Of a stretch of 64,000 nt of DNA, positions 9,912 to 18,757 are shown in pieces (within the stretch, counting starts at the first letter, position 1; the number at the start of each line of letters is the position of its first letter). The notes under the pieces were generated by a model. That model was not told where the DNA came from, searched no databases, and saw nothing but the letters and a program-made list of their open reading frames with translations. A program made the translations under genes and the position numbers. Origin of the DNA: Planctomycetota bacterium (GTDB lineage: Bacteria; Planctomycetota; Phycisphaerae; SM23-33); contig JAKJER010000012.1 in the NCBI GenBank assembly GCA_022705325.1, positions 1 through 64,000 of the forward strand. Reading direction: 5' to 3'.

Positions 9912-11267
9912 ATGAACCGCCGCCCGATCGCCCTGTTTGCCGCCGCGTTGATCGCCCTGCTGGCCGCAGCGCCCGCGTGGGCGCAGCCCAAGGCCGCCAA
10001 GGCCCCCACCGTCCGAAAGACCGCGCCCGAAGACCCCGTCGTCGCCAAGAAGTACGCCGACCTGGTCGCTGCCCTGCCCGCCGACGAGCAGGCCTGGGAG
10101 CGCACGCTCCAGGAGAACCTCGGCAGCTTCTACCTGCCCATCCACAAGCGGACGCGGGTGCAGGGGCGTTCGTCCTGCTGGGACTTCGTCCGCGACGACC
10201 CCAAGCTGCCTCGCGTCCTGCTGATCGGCGACTCGATCTCGGGCGGCTACACGCTTGGCGTCCGCAAGGCGCTGGCCGGCAAGGCCAACGTCCACAAGGC
10301 CCCCGAGAACTGCGGACCCACCGCCAACGGGATCAAGAAGCTCGACATCTGGCTGGGCAAGGGCAAGTGGGACGTGATCCACTTCAACTTCGGCCTCCAC
10401 GACAGCCGCACGCCCAAGGCCGACTACGAGAAGCGCCTCCGCGAGATCCTCGCCCGCCTCCAGAAGACCGGCGCGAAGGTCGTCTGGGCCTCCACCACCC
10501 CGCGCCCGGCCGACGGCAAGGAAGGCCCGGCCCTGGTGCAGGCGGTCATCGAGCGCAACGCCGTCGCCGCCGGCGTCATGCGAGAGAACAACATCCCCGT
10601 CAACGACCTGTTCACGTTCATCACCCCCCACCTGAAGCAGACACAGAGGCCCGGCGACGTGCACTTCAACTCCGAAGGCTACGCCCTGCTTGGCAAGCAG
10701 GTGGCCGAGGCGATTGAAGCGGCGCTGAAGCGAGGAGAACACTGGGGGCCGTGCTTTCCCTGGAGGTTCGGCACGCGCGACCGAATTCCCTGCTCGCCAG
10801 CACAGACGGGAGACACGACCCCGGATCGGGCAGGCGGGCCTTCAAGATGGGGTTGGGCACAATCCCGCGGAGAAGTACAATACAACCGCTCCGGCCTGCC
10901 GACGGATTCGGGCAGGGCGTCCGATGAGTTTCTGGCTGCTGCCGGCGCGAAAAGCGACATGGTGTTTGATGGTGTTTCTCGATTTCCGATTTCGTCACTG
11001 GAAGGGCATACTCTGCATCACCCTGCTGTCCGGGGCCGTGATCTCCCAGGCCGGGGACAAGGACGCGCCGCGCCCGCCGCGCCCGCGGCTCCAGATCTTG
11101 AACGGCAGCGAGGCCCCCATCGACATCTTCTGGCTCCGGACCGACGAGGATCGCGTGTCCAATGGGTCCGTCGCCCCGGGCAAAGACGTGACCATCGACA
11201 CGACTGCGGGCCATCGCTTTGCCGTCGTCGACCGCAAGGCCGACTGCGAACGCATCGTGACTTCTGA
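9912..11267 (+). CDS. Exported SGNH/GDSL-family hydrolase with an abnormal stop-less tail
   Basis: A strong AGGAGAAG site precedes the ATG. Residues 1-24 are a signal peptide. The SGNH domain spans about 98-275, with the nucleophile block LLIGDSISGGY (Ser108), block III HFNFGLHD (158-164) and the Asp-His pair in DVHFNSEGY (249-257). The domain ends near residue 275 (about 10740), but the frame stays open for another 175 residues that match no domain and run 344 bp into the next gene in a different frame. A TGA lies in the +1 frame at 10726-10728, so a one-base frameshift or lost stop near the domain end is likely. The biologically relevant protein is probably 9912 to about 10740. Likely an acetyl or carbohydrate esterase; substrate unknown. 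Confidence 0.75.
   Translation: MNRRPIALFAAALIALLAAAPAWAQPKAAKAPTVRKTAPEDPVVAKKYADLVAALPADEQAWERTLQENLGSFYLPIHKRTRVQGRSSCWDFVRDDPKLPRVLLIGDSISGGYTLGVRKALAGKANVHKAPENCGPTANGIKKLDIWLGKGKWDVIHFNFGLHDSRTPKADYEKRLREILARLQKTGAKVVWASTTPRPADGKEGPALVQAVIERNAVAAGVMRENNIPVNDLFTFITPHLKQTQRPGDVHFNSEGYALLGKQVAEAIEAALKRGEHWGPCFPWRFGTRDRIPCSPAQTGDTTPDRAGGPSRWGWAQSRGEVQYNRSGLPTDSGRASDEFLAAAGAKSDMVFDGVSRFPISSLEGHTLHHPAVRGRDLPGRGQGRAAPAAPAAPDLERQRGPHRHLLAPDRRGSRVQWVRRPGQRRDHRHDCGPSLCRRRPQGRLRTHRDF
10853..10881 (+). promoter_or_regulatory. Candidate promoter of the VHL-beta/zincin gene
   Basis: TTGGGC (10853-10858) and TACAAT (10876-10881) are spaced by 17 bp, upstream of the ATG at 10924. The elements lie inside the unexplained tail of the preceding SGNH frame, which supports the view that this stretch is really intergenic. 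Confidence 0.4.
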
Positions 11268-12162
11268 AGTCACGATCCAGGCCTTTCGGTACGACCCCCG
11301 CAGCCGGGAGGGGATCCCCCCCTTCTATACTCAACTCGTCCGGGCGGAGGGCTTCCCGATCGTCGCCTCGAAGAATGTGAATCCCTGCGCCCTAAAGGAG
11401 GCGGCGTACCTGGTCAACATGATGCTGGCGAAGCGGCCGGACGTGCGACAGGCCATGATCAGGAGCGGGGCGAGGCTCTGCGTCATGGCGCACGACGAGT
11501 TCATCACGGACCTGCCCGAGTTCGCCCGCATGACCCGGGGCCGCGCGCCGGACCCCTCCATGCGGGATATTCCCGCCAAGGCGTACTGGGACGCCCGGGT
11601 TCGCGGCACGGGCGGCAGCCAGACCGACCCCTTCTGCACCTGCGCGGAGGAGAACCTGCTGGGGTATCCGGGCGATCCGTATGCCGCCGAGTGCATCCTG
11701 ATCCATGAGTTCGCTCACAACATCCACCTTCGGGGCCTGACCAACGTGGACCCGACATTCGACCGGCGCCTGGAGGACGCGTACCGCGCGGCGATGAAGG
11801 CAGGGCTCTGGAAGGGCAAGTACGCCGGGGTGAACCATCACGAGTACTTCGCCGAAGGCGTCCAGTCGTGGTTCGACGACAACCGCCAGAACGACCACGA
11901 TCATAACCACGTCAATACCCGCGCCGAACTGGTTGAGTACGACCCGGCGCTGGCGGCCCTGTGCAAGGAAGTCTTCGGCGACACCAAGTTGACGTACACC
12001 AAGCCCGCCACGCGTCTGGCCGGACACCTGAAAGGCTATGACCCCCGGGGGGCTCCCCGCTTCAAGTGGCCCGCGCGACTGGCCGAGGCGCGACAAGCCA
12101 TTCACAAGGCTGCCCTCCTCCGCAGCAGGCAGGGCGACAAGGAGTCGCAGGGCGGCCAGTGA
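10924..12162 (+). CDS. VHL-beta-like domain plus zinc metallopeptidase (HEFAH), exported
   Basis: A 412-residue protein with a hydrophobic N-terminal export segment (about 27-43). Residues 56-105 (ILNGSEAPIDIFWL, GSVAPGKDVTIDTTAGHRFAVVD) follow the pattern of the von Hippel-Lindau beta domain: an N-x-x-x-x-P-x-x-hhW strand, a PG-K turn and a T-x-x-GH-x-hhV strand. The second half is a zincin. HEFAHNIH (261-268) supplies two zinc histidines and the catalytic glutamate, and HHEYFAEGVQSWFDD (305-319) probably supplies the third ligand. Cysteines near 238 and 240 and at 257 may form a disulfide. The start is uncertain because the preceding gene's frame overlaps. Substrate unknown; an extracellular peptidase acting on proteins or peptidoglycan-linked peptides is possible. 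Confidence 0.75.
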   Translation: MSFWLLPARKATWCLMVFLDFRFRHWKGILCITLLSGAVISQAGDKDAPRPPRPRLQILNGSEAPIDIFWLRTDEDRVSNGSVAPGKDVTIDTTAGHRFAVVDRKADCERIVTSEVTIQAFRYDPRSREGIPPFYTQLVRAEGFPIVASKNVNPCALKEAAYLVNMMLAKRPDVRQAMIRSGARLCVMAHDEFITDLPEFARMTRGRAPDPSMRDIPAKAYWDARVRGTGGSQTDPFCTCAEENLLGYPGDPYAAECILIHEFAHNIHLRGLTNVDPTFDRRLEDAYRAAMKAGLWKGKYAGVNHHEYFAEGVQSWFDDNRQNDHDHNHVNTRAELVEYDPALAALCKEVFGDTKLTYTKPATRLAGHLKGYDPRGAPRFKWPARLAEARQAIHKAALLRSRQGDKESQGGQ

Positions 12163-12186
12163 CGCGCATCTTCACGCGCCCCGCAT

Positions 12187-14664
12187 TCAGTCTCGCTTCT
12201 TGAGGTACGTCACCACCGCCGAGCCGGGCTGGTCCTTTATCGTCACCAGCAGGCCCGCGTGCATCAGTTCCCGGCCGGTGACGGTCCGCGCGGCGCCGCT
12301 GTCCAGATCGGTGACGGTGTAGCTGGCGTCGTCGTCCAGCCCGCGGAGCTTCAGCCGGGCCGATTCGTACACGCTGCGCGGGCGGCGGAAGACCTGGACC
12401 ACGCCCGTGCCCGCCTCGGGCCGGTCGAACTGCCAGGCGATCCAGTCGGTCTCGGCCAGGCTGTAGGGCGTCAGCGGGTAATAGTCGCCGAAGAAGTTCT
12501 CGGCGTACTGCCTCCACTGGCTTAGCACGCGGCGCGGCTCGCCCAGGTCCAGGTCCTTTCGGCGCATGTCGAAGCACGCGGTGAAGTGCGGGCACAGCAC
12601 GCTTCGCAGGCCGTACGCGTCCGTCCGGCCCGAGCCCGTGCCGTGGTACGGCATCCACGACGCGATGCCGTACGTGTGGCCCTGGTTGCCCTCCGGGTGG
12701 ATGATGAAGTCGCTCCGCAGCAGCGGCACGGCCCGCCGGAGCGTCTCCAGGTCGTTGCGCCGCCCGCCGCTGGCGCACGAGTCGATCAGCATGTCCGGAT
12801 GGCGCCGCAGCAGCTCGTCCCAGTAGGCCAGGTAGCCGCACACGTGGCGAATCTCGGTGATGCCCTGACGGTCCTTCGCGTCGGCCCCGCGCCAACGCCC
12901 CAGCGGGTCCATGTTGAAGTCCTGGCGGTAGAGGTCGACGCCCTGGGCGACCAGGAGCTTGTCCACGTGCTCGGTCAGCCATTTCCGCGCCTCGTCGTTG
13001 CCCAGGTTCAGCAGGCCGCCCTTTCGCCCGCCCAGCACCCATTCGGGATGCGTCTCGGCCAGCCAGGTCCCGCCCACCACCCGCTCGGGCTCGAACCACA
13101 CGATGATCCGAACGCCTTTGGCGTGGGCGTGGTCGCTGATCTCCCGCAGGCCCTTGGGGAAGCGCTTCATGTCCACCTCCCACGTGCCCACGTCGGGCCA
13201 GCCGGTGCGGTTGACGTACCACCCGGCGTCCATCCACCAGTAGTCCAGCTTGAGCTGCTCGGCGAGGTAGCGATCGATGAACATCATCTGGTTGGCCGGG
13301 TTGGCGTGGATCATCTCGCCGTACTGGTGCGAACTGCACGCGGCCATCTGCACGGGCGGGAGCTTGCCGCCCGGCCGGGGAAGGTTGTGCGCCAGCATCC
13401 AGCGCCGCCACACGTTCTGCGCCCGCACGCGGTCGCCGCGGTAGAACTGCACCACCGACAGCGGCGTGCGGACCTCCTCGCCCGGGCGCAGGAGAAAGTG
13501 CGTCAGCTCCTGACCCGCCCGCACTCGCAGGCCCAGGGCGGAGTCGCGCTCGAAAGTTGCCGCCCACTGCCCGGGCCAGCCCACCACGACGATCGCGCCC
13601 GCCTGGCCCCACTGGATGTTGAAGTAGGGCAGGTCGCTGTTTGTGGGCCGGCCGCCGGCGGCCGAGATGCGCTTGGACTGCCCGGCCTTGAGTTCGGTCT
13701 CCTGGGGCATGTAGTCGTCGGCGCGGCAGGGGCTGCCCACGTGGTGGTGCAGGACGAATTCGGCCCCCTGGCCGCGATGAAAGCCCATGTCCATCGAGTG
13801 GATGTCGTGGAGGATGGGCGTGTCGGCCGGGCCGGCATTGCGAAAGTACACCGTCCACTCGACGGTCGGGAAGTCGTGGTACTCGATCGCCTCGCAGCGG
13901 ACCTGGAGCTTCGTGGCCGGGTCGCTCCAGACGAGCGTGTGGGCGGTGCGGGCCGCGTCGAGCTTGCGAGACTCGCGCTTGCACGGCCAGCCCTTGAGCA
14001 GCTCGCTGGACGGCTTGTCGCCGTAGACGAACGCGAACGGCGGGTCGGTCGCCACGGTTTGCGGTTCGCCCAGCAGCGGCAGTTCGCCCAGCCAGAGCGT
14101 CCGCCCGTCTTGCAGCGTGACCTTCGCGTCGGCCCAGTCGGCCTGGTCGCAGCCGATCCCGTCGCCCCCGTCGGCCACTTCGAGCACGAACTCCCTGGCC
14201 CCGCCCAGGTCAGCCGACATCGGCTCGCCGGCCATGCCCTCGCGCTTGAGCTTCGAGCGGTAGAGTTCCTTCTCGCCCGCCCGCACGGCGAAGACGACGC
14301 TGCCCTTGCCGGGGCGGGTCTGGTCGTTGGAGTCCACGCCGATGACGGCCGACAGCGTCTTGCCCGGACCCGGCAGGCGAACGACGACCTTGCTGACGGC
14401 GTGGCAGTAGAGCCCGCGGGTGTACGGCTTGTCCACGATCCGCATGGGACTGCCCCCGCGGGCGTTGAGCTGCACGGGGTCGTTGTTGGCGAGCACCTTG
14501 AGGCCCGGCAGGTCCTGCCGGGGGGCCTCCGCCTTGTCCTCGAACTTCGCCGCCGCCCACGCCCGCGCCGCCGCATGCTCGTCCGTGCGCACGGACGTCG
14601 CGTGAACGATCACCGGAACCCAGAGCATCCCAATCGCCACCGCTGCGAACATTCTGTTGTTCAT
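12187..14664 (-). CDS. Exported alpha-galactosidase, GH36-type, with N-terminal NPCBM domain
   Basis: An 825-residue protein with a signal peptide (1-21). An NPCBM carbohydrate-binding module at about 50-195 has the signature KPYTRGLYCHAVSKVVVRLPG and IGVDSND. A beta-sandwich supersandwich domain follows (about 205-415), then a TIM barrel (about 430-740). The catalytic nucleophile is Asp582 in DLYRQDFN and the acid/base is Asp638 in SCASGGRRND, matching clan GH-D. WWMDAGWY (476-483) and WFEPERV are typical barrel-strand motifs. It should hydrolyse terminal alpha-galactosides from oligosaccharides or galactomannans outside the cytoplasm. It is followed on the same strand by a Gfo/Idh/MocA gene and lies next to several other glycan enzymes. 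Confidence 0.9.
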   Translation of the reverse strand: MNNRMFAAVAIGMLWVPVIVHATSVRTDEHAAARAWAAAKFEDKAEAPRQDLPGLKVLANNDPVQLNARGGSPMRIVDKPYTRGLYCHAVSKVVVRLPGPGKTLSAVIGVDSNDQTRPGKGSVVFAVRAGEKELYRSKLKREGMAGEPMSADLGGAREFVLEVADGGDGIGCDQADWADAKVTLQDGRTLWLGELPLLGEPQTVATDPPFAFVYGDKPSSELLKGWPCKRESRKLDAARTAHTLVWSDPATKLQVRCEAIEYHDFPTVEWTVYFRNAGPADTPILHDIHSMDMGFHRGQGAEFVLHHHVGSPCRADDYMPQETELKAGQSKRISAAGGRPTNSDLPYFNIQWGQAGAIVVVGWPGQWAATFERDSALGLRVRAGQELTHFLLRPGEEVRTPLSVVQFYRGDRVRAQNVWRRWMLAHNLPRPGGKLPPVQMAACSSHQYGEMIHANPANQMMFIDRYLAEQLKLDYWWMDAGWYVNRTGWPDVGTWEVDMKRFPKGLREISDHAHAKGVRIIVWFEPERVVGGTWLAETHPEWVLGGRKGGLLNLGNDEARKWLTEHVDKLLVAQGVDLYRQDFNMDPLGRWRGADAKDRQGITEIRHVCGYLAYWDELLRRHPDMLIDSCASGGRRNDLETLRRAVPLLRSDFIIHPEGNQGHTYGIASWMPYHGTGSGRTDAYGLRSVLCPHFTACFDMRRKDLDLGEPRRVLSQWRQYAENFFGDYYPLTPYSLAETDWIAWQFDRPEAGTGVVQVFRRPRSVYESARLKLRGLDDDASYTVTDLDSGAARTVTGRELMHAGLLVTIKDQPGSAVVTYLKKRD

Positions 14665-14724
14665 CTCTTCGATCCCGTCCCCGCACGCTGGTTTCGCCCA
14701 CTCCGCTCGCGGCTTCGCGGAACG

Positions 14725-15993
14725 CTACAATCGCCACGGCGCGCGATAGCTCCGGTGGAGCAGCCGGTTGGCCTCTTCGTCGCCAATGAAGCTCTCCGTC
14801 TTGGGGTCCCAGCGGAGCTTTCGCCCCAGGCGCCAGGCGATGTTGCCCAGGTGGCTCCAGGTGGTGACGCGATGGCCGGTCTCCACGTCCATGACCGGGC
14901 GTGCCCGCGTGGCGATGCATTCGAGCCAATTGATCGAGTGGTCGAGGCTCTTGGCCAGGTGCAGTTCGCTGCCGCGGGTGGGCGAGAGGTCCGCCTCGCC
15001 CGCCGTCACGCGGAAGTCCCAGAAGCCGCTGAGCGTCGCCCGGCTGCCGATGAACTCCAGGTTCAAGCCGGCCCCGGGGGCCTGCTCCCAGATCATCCGC
15101 CAGGGCGGATCGGCGAACTCGAACTCCGCCCGCAGCTCCACGGGGACGGTGTAGAGGCTGTTGCCGGCCGGCGTGCCCGTGGCCTGGACGCTCACCGGCC
15201 CGGTCTGGTCGGTTCCCATGGCCCACGAGACGACGCTGAACATGTGCACGCCGTTGTCGGCGATGAAGCCGCCGCCATAGTCCATGAAGAAGCGGAAGCT
15301 GAAGTGGCAGCGCTTGGGATGGTACGGCGCCCACGGGGCGGGGCCCAGCCACAGGTCGTAGTCGAGGTTCGCCGGAACCGGCTGGGCGGGCTCGATCGGG
15401 TGCGTCGGGTTGGGCGCGTGGGTGAGCTTGACGGTATGGACCTGGCCCAGGCGCCCGTTGCGGATCCACTCGCACGCCTGACGCGTGCGGGCGATGGAGC
15501 GGTACTGGGTGCCCATCTGGACGATCCGCCCGTGGCGGCGGGCGGCCTGCACCATGCGCCGGCCCTCGACGACGCTGCGGCAGAGGGGCTTCTCGCAGTA
15601 GACGTCCTTGCCGGCCTGGCAGGCCATCACCGTGATGGGCGCGTGCCAGTGGTCGGGCGCAGCGATGACGACGGCGTCGATGTCGTTGCGGTCGAGGATG
15701 CGGCGGAAGTCCTGGAAGGCGAGCCCCGCGCTGACGCGCTTCTGGGCGTTCTCCATGCGCTGACGGTCCACGTCGCAGACGGCCACGATGGAGCAGCCCG
15801 GGATCGAGTGCATCCCCAGCAGGCTGCCCCCGCGCCCGCCGCAGCCGATCAGGGCGGCGATCACGGTCTGGCTGGGCGGCGTCTGGCCGGCCAGGCCCAG
15901 CACCCGGCTGGGGAGGATCAGGGGAGCGGCCAGGGCGGCAGCGGAGCGGCCCAGGAAGCGGCGACGACTGATACGGCACTTCGAATCACTCAT
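14725..15993 (-). CDS. Tat-exported Gfo/Idh/MocA family oxidoreductase
   Basis: A 422-residue protein. The N-terminus CRISRRRFLGRSAAALAAP is a twin-arginine signal, so the enzyme is exported folded with its nucleotide cofactor, a known feature of this family in planctomycetes. The NAD(P)-binding motif ALIGCGGRGG is at about 47-56, DHWHAP at 114-119 and the EKP signature in VYCEKPLCRS at 134-136. The C-terminal alpha/beta domain contains GGGFIADNGVHMF, the usual substrate face. The family oxidises or epimerises sugars and related polyols; some members use a tightly bound NAD to act as glycosidases. The GH36 gene lies 60 bp downstream, which fits a role in extracellular sugar processing. Confidence 0.88.
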   Translation of the reverse strand: MSDSKCRISRRRFLGRSAAALAAPLILPSRVLGLAGQTPPSQTVIAALIGCGGRGGSLLGMHSIPGCSIVAVCDVDRQRMENAQKRVSAGLAFQDFRRILDRNDIDAVVIAAPDHWHAPITVMACQAGKDVYCEKPLCRSVVEGRRMVQAARRHGRIVQMGTQYRSIARTRQACEWIRNGRLGQVHTVKLTHAPNPTHPIEPAQPVPANLDYDLWLGPAPWAPYHPKRCHFSFRFFMDYGGGFIADNGVHMFSVVSWAMGTDQTGPVSVQATGTPAGNSLYTVPVELRAEFEFADPPWRMIWEQAPGAGLNLEFIGSRATLSGFWDFRVTAGEADLSPTRGSELHLAKSLDHSINWLECIATRARPVMDVETGHRVTTWSHLGNIAWRLGRKLRWDPKTESFIGDEEANRLLHRSYRAPWRL

Positions 15994-16163
15994 GTTGTCC
16001 TGCCTGTTCTGTCGCTGAGGTGACGACCGTTAGGCTACCGCGTCGCCCGGCTAAGTCAACTGTTGTTGTCTTTGTGATCTGCATTCCTCCTTGTGGTCTC
16101 TGTGGTCCTGGTGGTCTTGATGATCTCTTTTCGGTACACTGCCAGCCGCGAAGGAGTCACCGC

Positions 16164-17195
16164 ATGAATCACGTGGAGCGTTTCCGCGCCGTCATGGAGT
16201 TCCAGGCCGTCGACCGCCTGCCGCGGTGGGAGTGGGCGATGTGGTGGGACGAGACCATCGCCCGCTGGCGCGGCGAGGGCCTGCCAGCAAATCTGGAGAG
16301 CGTCTTCGACATCTCGGCGTACTTCGGCCTGGACCCGTACCAGCAGTACTGGTTCAGCACGACCGAGAACGTCATCGAGGCCGCCCAGCACCACGTGGAG
16401 GGCATCGTCAGCGACATGGACGACTATCTCCGCCTGCGGCCGCGGTTCTTCCCGGACCATTCGCATGCCATCCGGACGATGGCCCCGTGGGCCCGGCGCC
16501 AGGCGGAGGGCGAGGCCGTGGTGTGGATCACGCTGGAAGGCTTCTTCTGGTTCCCGCGGACGCTCATGGGCTTCACGAAGCTCATGCTCGCCTTCTACGA
16601 TCAGCCGGAGCTGCTCCACCGCATCAACGGCGACCTGCTCGAGTTCAACCTCGCCCTGCTGGACCAGATCGAGAAGGTCTGCGTGCCGACGTTCATGACC
16701 GTCGCGGAGGACATGTCCTACAACAACGGGCCGATGATTTCGCAGGCGACGTTCGAGGAGTTCGTCGCCCCCTACTACCGCCGCCTGCTGGAGCGAGTGC
16801 GGAACATGCCGGGCAAGAAGATCTGGACCATCGTCGACACCGACGGCGACGTGACGCTGCTGGTGCCCTGGCTTCAGGACGTGGGCGTCGACGGCGTGCT
16901 GCCCCTGGAGCGCCAGGCCGGCGTGGACGGCATGGCCCTGCGCGAGCGGTTCCCCACCTTCCGCATGATCGGCCACTACGACAAGATGGTCATGAACAAG
17001 GGCGAGCCGGCCATGCGGGCGGAGTTCGAGCGGCTGCTCCCGCTGTGCAGGAGCGGCGGGTTCATCCCCAGCGTCGACCACCAGACGCCGCCCGGCGTGT
17101 CGCTCGCGGAGTACCGCTGCTACCGGAGGCTGCTGGACGAGTACACGACACCCAGGAACGGACACAGGCCACCCGAGAGAAAGGACCACCCATGA
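16164..17195 (+). CDS. Uroporphyrinogen decarboxylase (URO-D)-like family protein
   Basis: A 343-residue TIM-barrel protein of the URO-D/methyltransferase superfamily. The ATG at 16164 follows AAGGAG at normal spacing. The start MNHVERFRAVMEFQAVDRLPRWEW is the usual N-terminus of the non-haem subfamily. The H-x-C zinc motif of MtaA/CmuA methylcobamide methyltransferases is absent; the matching place reads WTIVDTDGDV (around 229-238). It is therefore neither a clear haem-pathway HemE nor a classical methylcobamide:CoM methyltransferase. Its stop overlaps the next start (ATGA), making it the first gene of a coupled trio with an acetylesterase and a sulfatase. A role in processing a modified sugar is possible but unproven. 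Confidence 0.8.
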   Translation: MNHVERFRAVMEFQAVDRLPRWEWAMWWDETIARWRGEGLPANLESVFDISAYFGLDPYQQYWFSTTENVIEAAQHHVEGIVSDMDDYLRLRPRFFPDHSHAIRTMAPWARRQAEGEAVVWITLEGFFWFPRTLMGFTKLMLAFYDQPELLHRINGDLLEFNLALLDQIEKVCVPTFMTVAEDMSYNNGPMISQATFEEFVAPYYRRLLERVRNMPGKKIWTIVDTDGDVTLLVPWLQDVGVDGVLPLERQAGVDGMALRERFPTFRMIGHYDKMVMNKGEPAMRAEFERLLPLCRSGGFIPSVDHQTPPGVSLAEYRCYRRLLDEYTTPRNGHRPPERKDHP

Positions 17196-18757
17196 AACGT
17201 CTTCTGCCCCTGCTGCTCTGCGTCGTTGCATCGGCGACGACTGCCCCGGCCGCCGAGATGAGGTTCGCGGCTGTCTTCTGCGACCACGTTGTTCTTCAGC
17301 GTGACCTGCCGCTGCCCGTGTGGGGCTGGGGCGACGCGGGCGAGCAAGTCACGGTCGAGTTTGCCGGCCAGAAGAAGACGGCCAAGGCCGACGAGGCGGG
17401 CAAGTGGCGAGTGACCCTTGACCCCCTGCCCGCCAGCGCCGAGCCGCGCACGCTCGTCGCCCGGGGCGCCAAGCCCGATCGCACGTGCCAGGCAGCCGAT
17501 GTCCTGGTGGGCGAGGTGTGGCTCGGCTCGGGCCAGTCGAACATGGCCATGACCGTCAACCGGGCCAAGGACTTCGAGAAGGAGAAGGCCGCCTCCGACC
17601 TGCCGCTCATTCGCATGTTCCGCGAGGAGTCCGGCGCCGCGGGCGAGGGCCAGGCCGACGCCAAGGGCAAGTGGTCCGTCTGTTCGGGCGACACGGTGGG
17701 ATCGTTCTCGGCGACGCTGTTCTTCTTCGGCCGCCATCTCCATCGCGAACTGAAGGTCCCCGTGGGCCTGATCAACTCGTCGGTCGGGGGAACGCCGATC
17801 GAATCCTGGATCGCCGCCGACGCGCAGGCCCGCCTGCCGCAGCTCAAGGTCCTGCTGGACGAGGCGGCCCGGGCCGACGCCGCCTTTGACGAGGCCCAGA
17901 CCAAGGCGCGTTACGAGAAGGCGCTGGCCCAATGGAAGGACAAGGCCACCCAGGCCAAGAAGGCCGGGCAGACTGCCCCCCAGAAGCCCCGAGACCCGCT
18001 CGAGGCGCGCCGCCGGCGCGGCGGGCCCGGCGGGTTGTTCAACGGCAAGATCGCCCCGCTGATCCCGTACGCCCTCCGCGGCGTGGTGTGGTATCAGGGC
18101 GAAGCCAACTCTCACCCGGGCAAAGGCGCCCTGTACCGCTACCAGCTCCCGCTGCTGGTCAGCGACTGGCGCGATCGCTGGGGACGGGAGATGCCCTTCG
18201 CCTGGGTTCAACTGCCCAACTTCCAGCGCCCCGGCGAAGGCTGGCTGCTCGTCCAGGAGGCCCAGCTCAAGGCCCTGCGCCTGCCCGCGACGGGCATGGC
18301 CATCACCATCGACATCGGCGAGGCCAAGGACATTCACCCCAAGAACAAGCAGGACGTGGGCCTGCGCCTGGGGATGTGGGCCCTGGGCGAGGTCTACGGA
18401 CGCAAGGACGTGGCCACCAGCGGTCCGCTGCCGGCCGGCTCCGAGGTGAAGGGCTCGCAGGTGATCCTGTCCTTCACCCATGCCGACGGAGGACTGGTCG
18501 CCCGCGGCGGGGAGCTGAAAGGATTCGAGATCGCCGGCGAGGACCGCCAGTGGGCGCCCGCCCAGGCCCGCATCGAGGGCGATAAGGTCGTCGTCTCCAG
18601 CCCGCGGGTCGAGAAGCCCGCCGCCGTCCGCTACGCGTGGAAGACCGTCCCCGACTGCAATCTCGCCAATGCGCGCGGGCTTCCCGCGTCCCCGTTCCGC
18701 ACCGACGATTGGCCCGTGCCGGACGCACCGTTGCCCGCCAAGGAGAAGAAGCCGTGA
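17192..18757 (+). CDS. Exported sialate O-acetylesterase family protein (SASA)
   Basis: A 521-residue protein with a signal peptide (1-21). An N-terminal beta-sandwich contains MRFAAVFCDHVVLQRDLPLPVWGWGD, the start signature of this family. The SGNH-like catalytic region has Ser116 in GSGQSNMAM and the acid-base pair in DIHPKN (380-385), with NSSVGGTPIESW and VVWYQGEAN in between. A Lys/Ala-rich helical insert lies at about 225-280. It should remove acetyl groups from sugars outside the cytoplasm; in planctomycetes the target is more likely an acetylated polysaccharide than sialic acid. The ATG overlaps the preceding stop and its own stop overlaps the next GTG, so it is co-translated with its neighbours. 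Confidence 0.9.
   Translation: MKRLLPLLLCVVASATTAPAAEMRFAAVFCDHVVLQRDLPLPVWGWGDAGEQVTVEFAGQKKTAKADEAGKWRVTLDPLPASAEPRTLVARGAKPDRTCQAADVLVGEVWLGSGQSNMAMTVNRAKDFEKEKAASDLPLIRMFREESGAAGEGQADAKGKWSVCSGDTVGSFSATLFFFGRHLHRELKVPVGLINSSVGGTPIESWIAADAQARLPQLKVLLDEAARADAAFDEAQTKARYEKALAQWKDKATQAKKAGQTAPQKPRDPLEARRRRGGPGGLFNGKIAPLIPYALRGVVWYQGEANSHPGKGALYRYQLPLLVSDWRDRWGREMPFAWVQLPNFQRPGEGWLLVQEAQLKALRLPATGMAITIDIGEAKDIHPKNKQDVGLRLGMWALGEVYGRKDVATSGPLPAGSEVKGSQVILSFTHADGGLVARGGELKGFEIAGEDRQWAPAQARIEGDKVVVSSPRVEKPAAVRYAWKTVPDCNLANARGLPASPFRTDDWPVPDAPLPAKEKKP

Noticed and set aside
12586..16023. A long plus-strand frame across the GH36 and Gfo/Idh genes
   Set aside because: It spans two clear minus-strand genes and has no recognisable domains; it is a shadow frame.
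16164..17195. hemE of haem biosynthesis
   Set aside because: The N-terminus and active-site segments differ from HemE, and the neighbours are polysaccharide genes.
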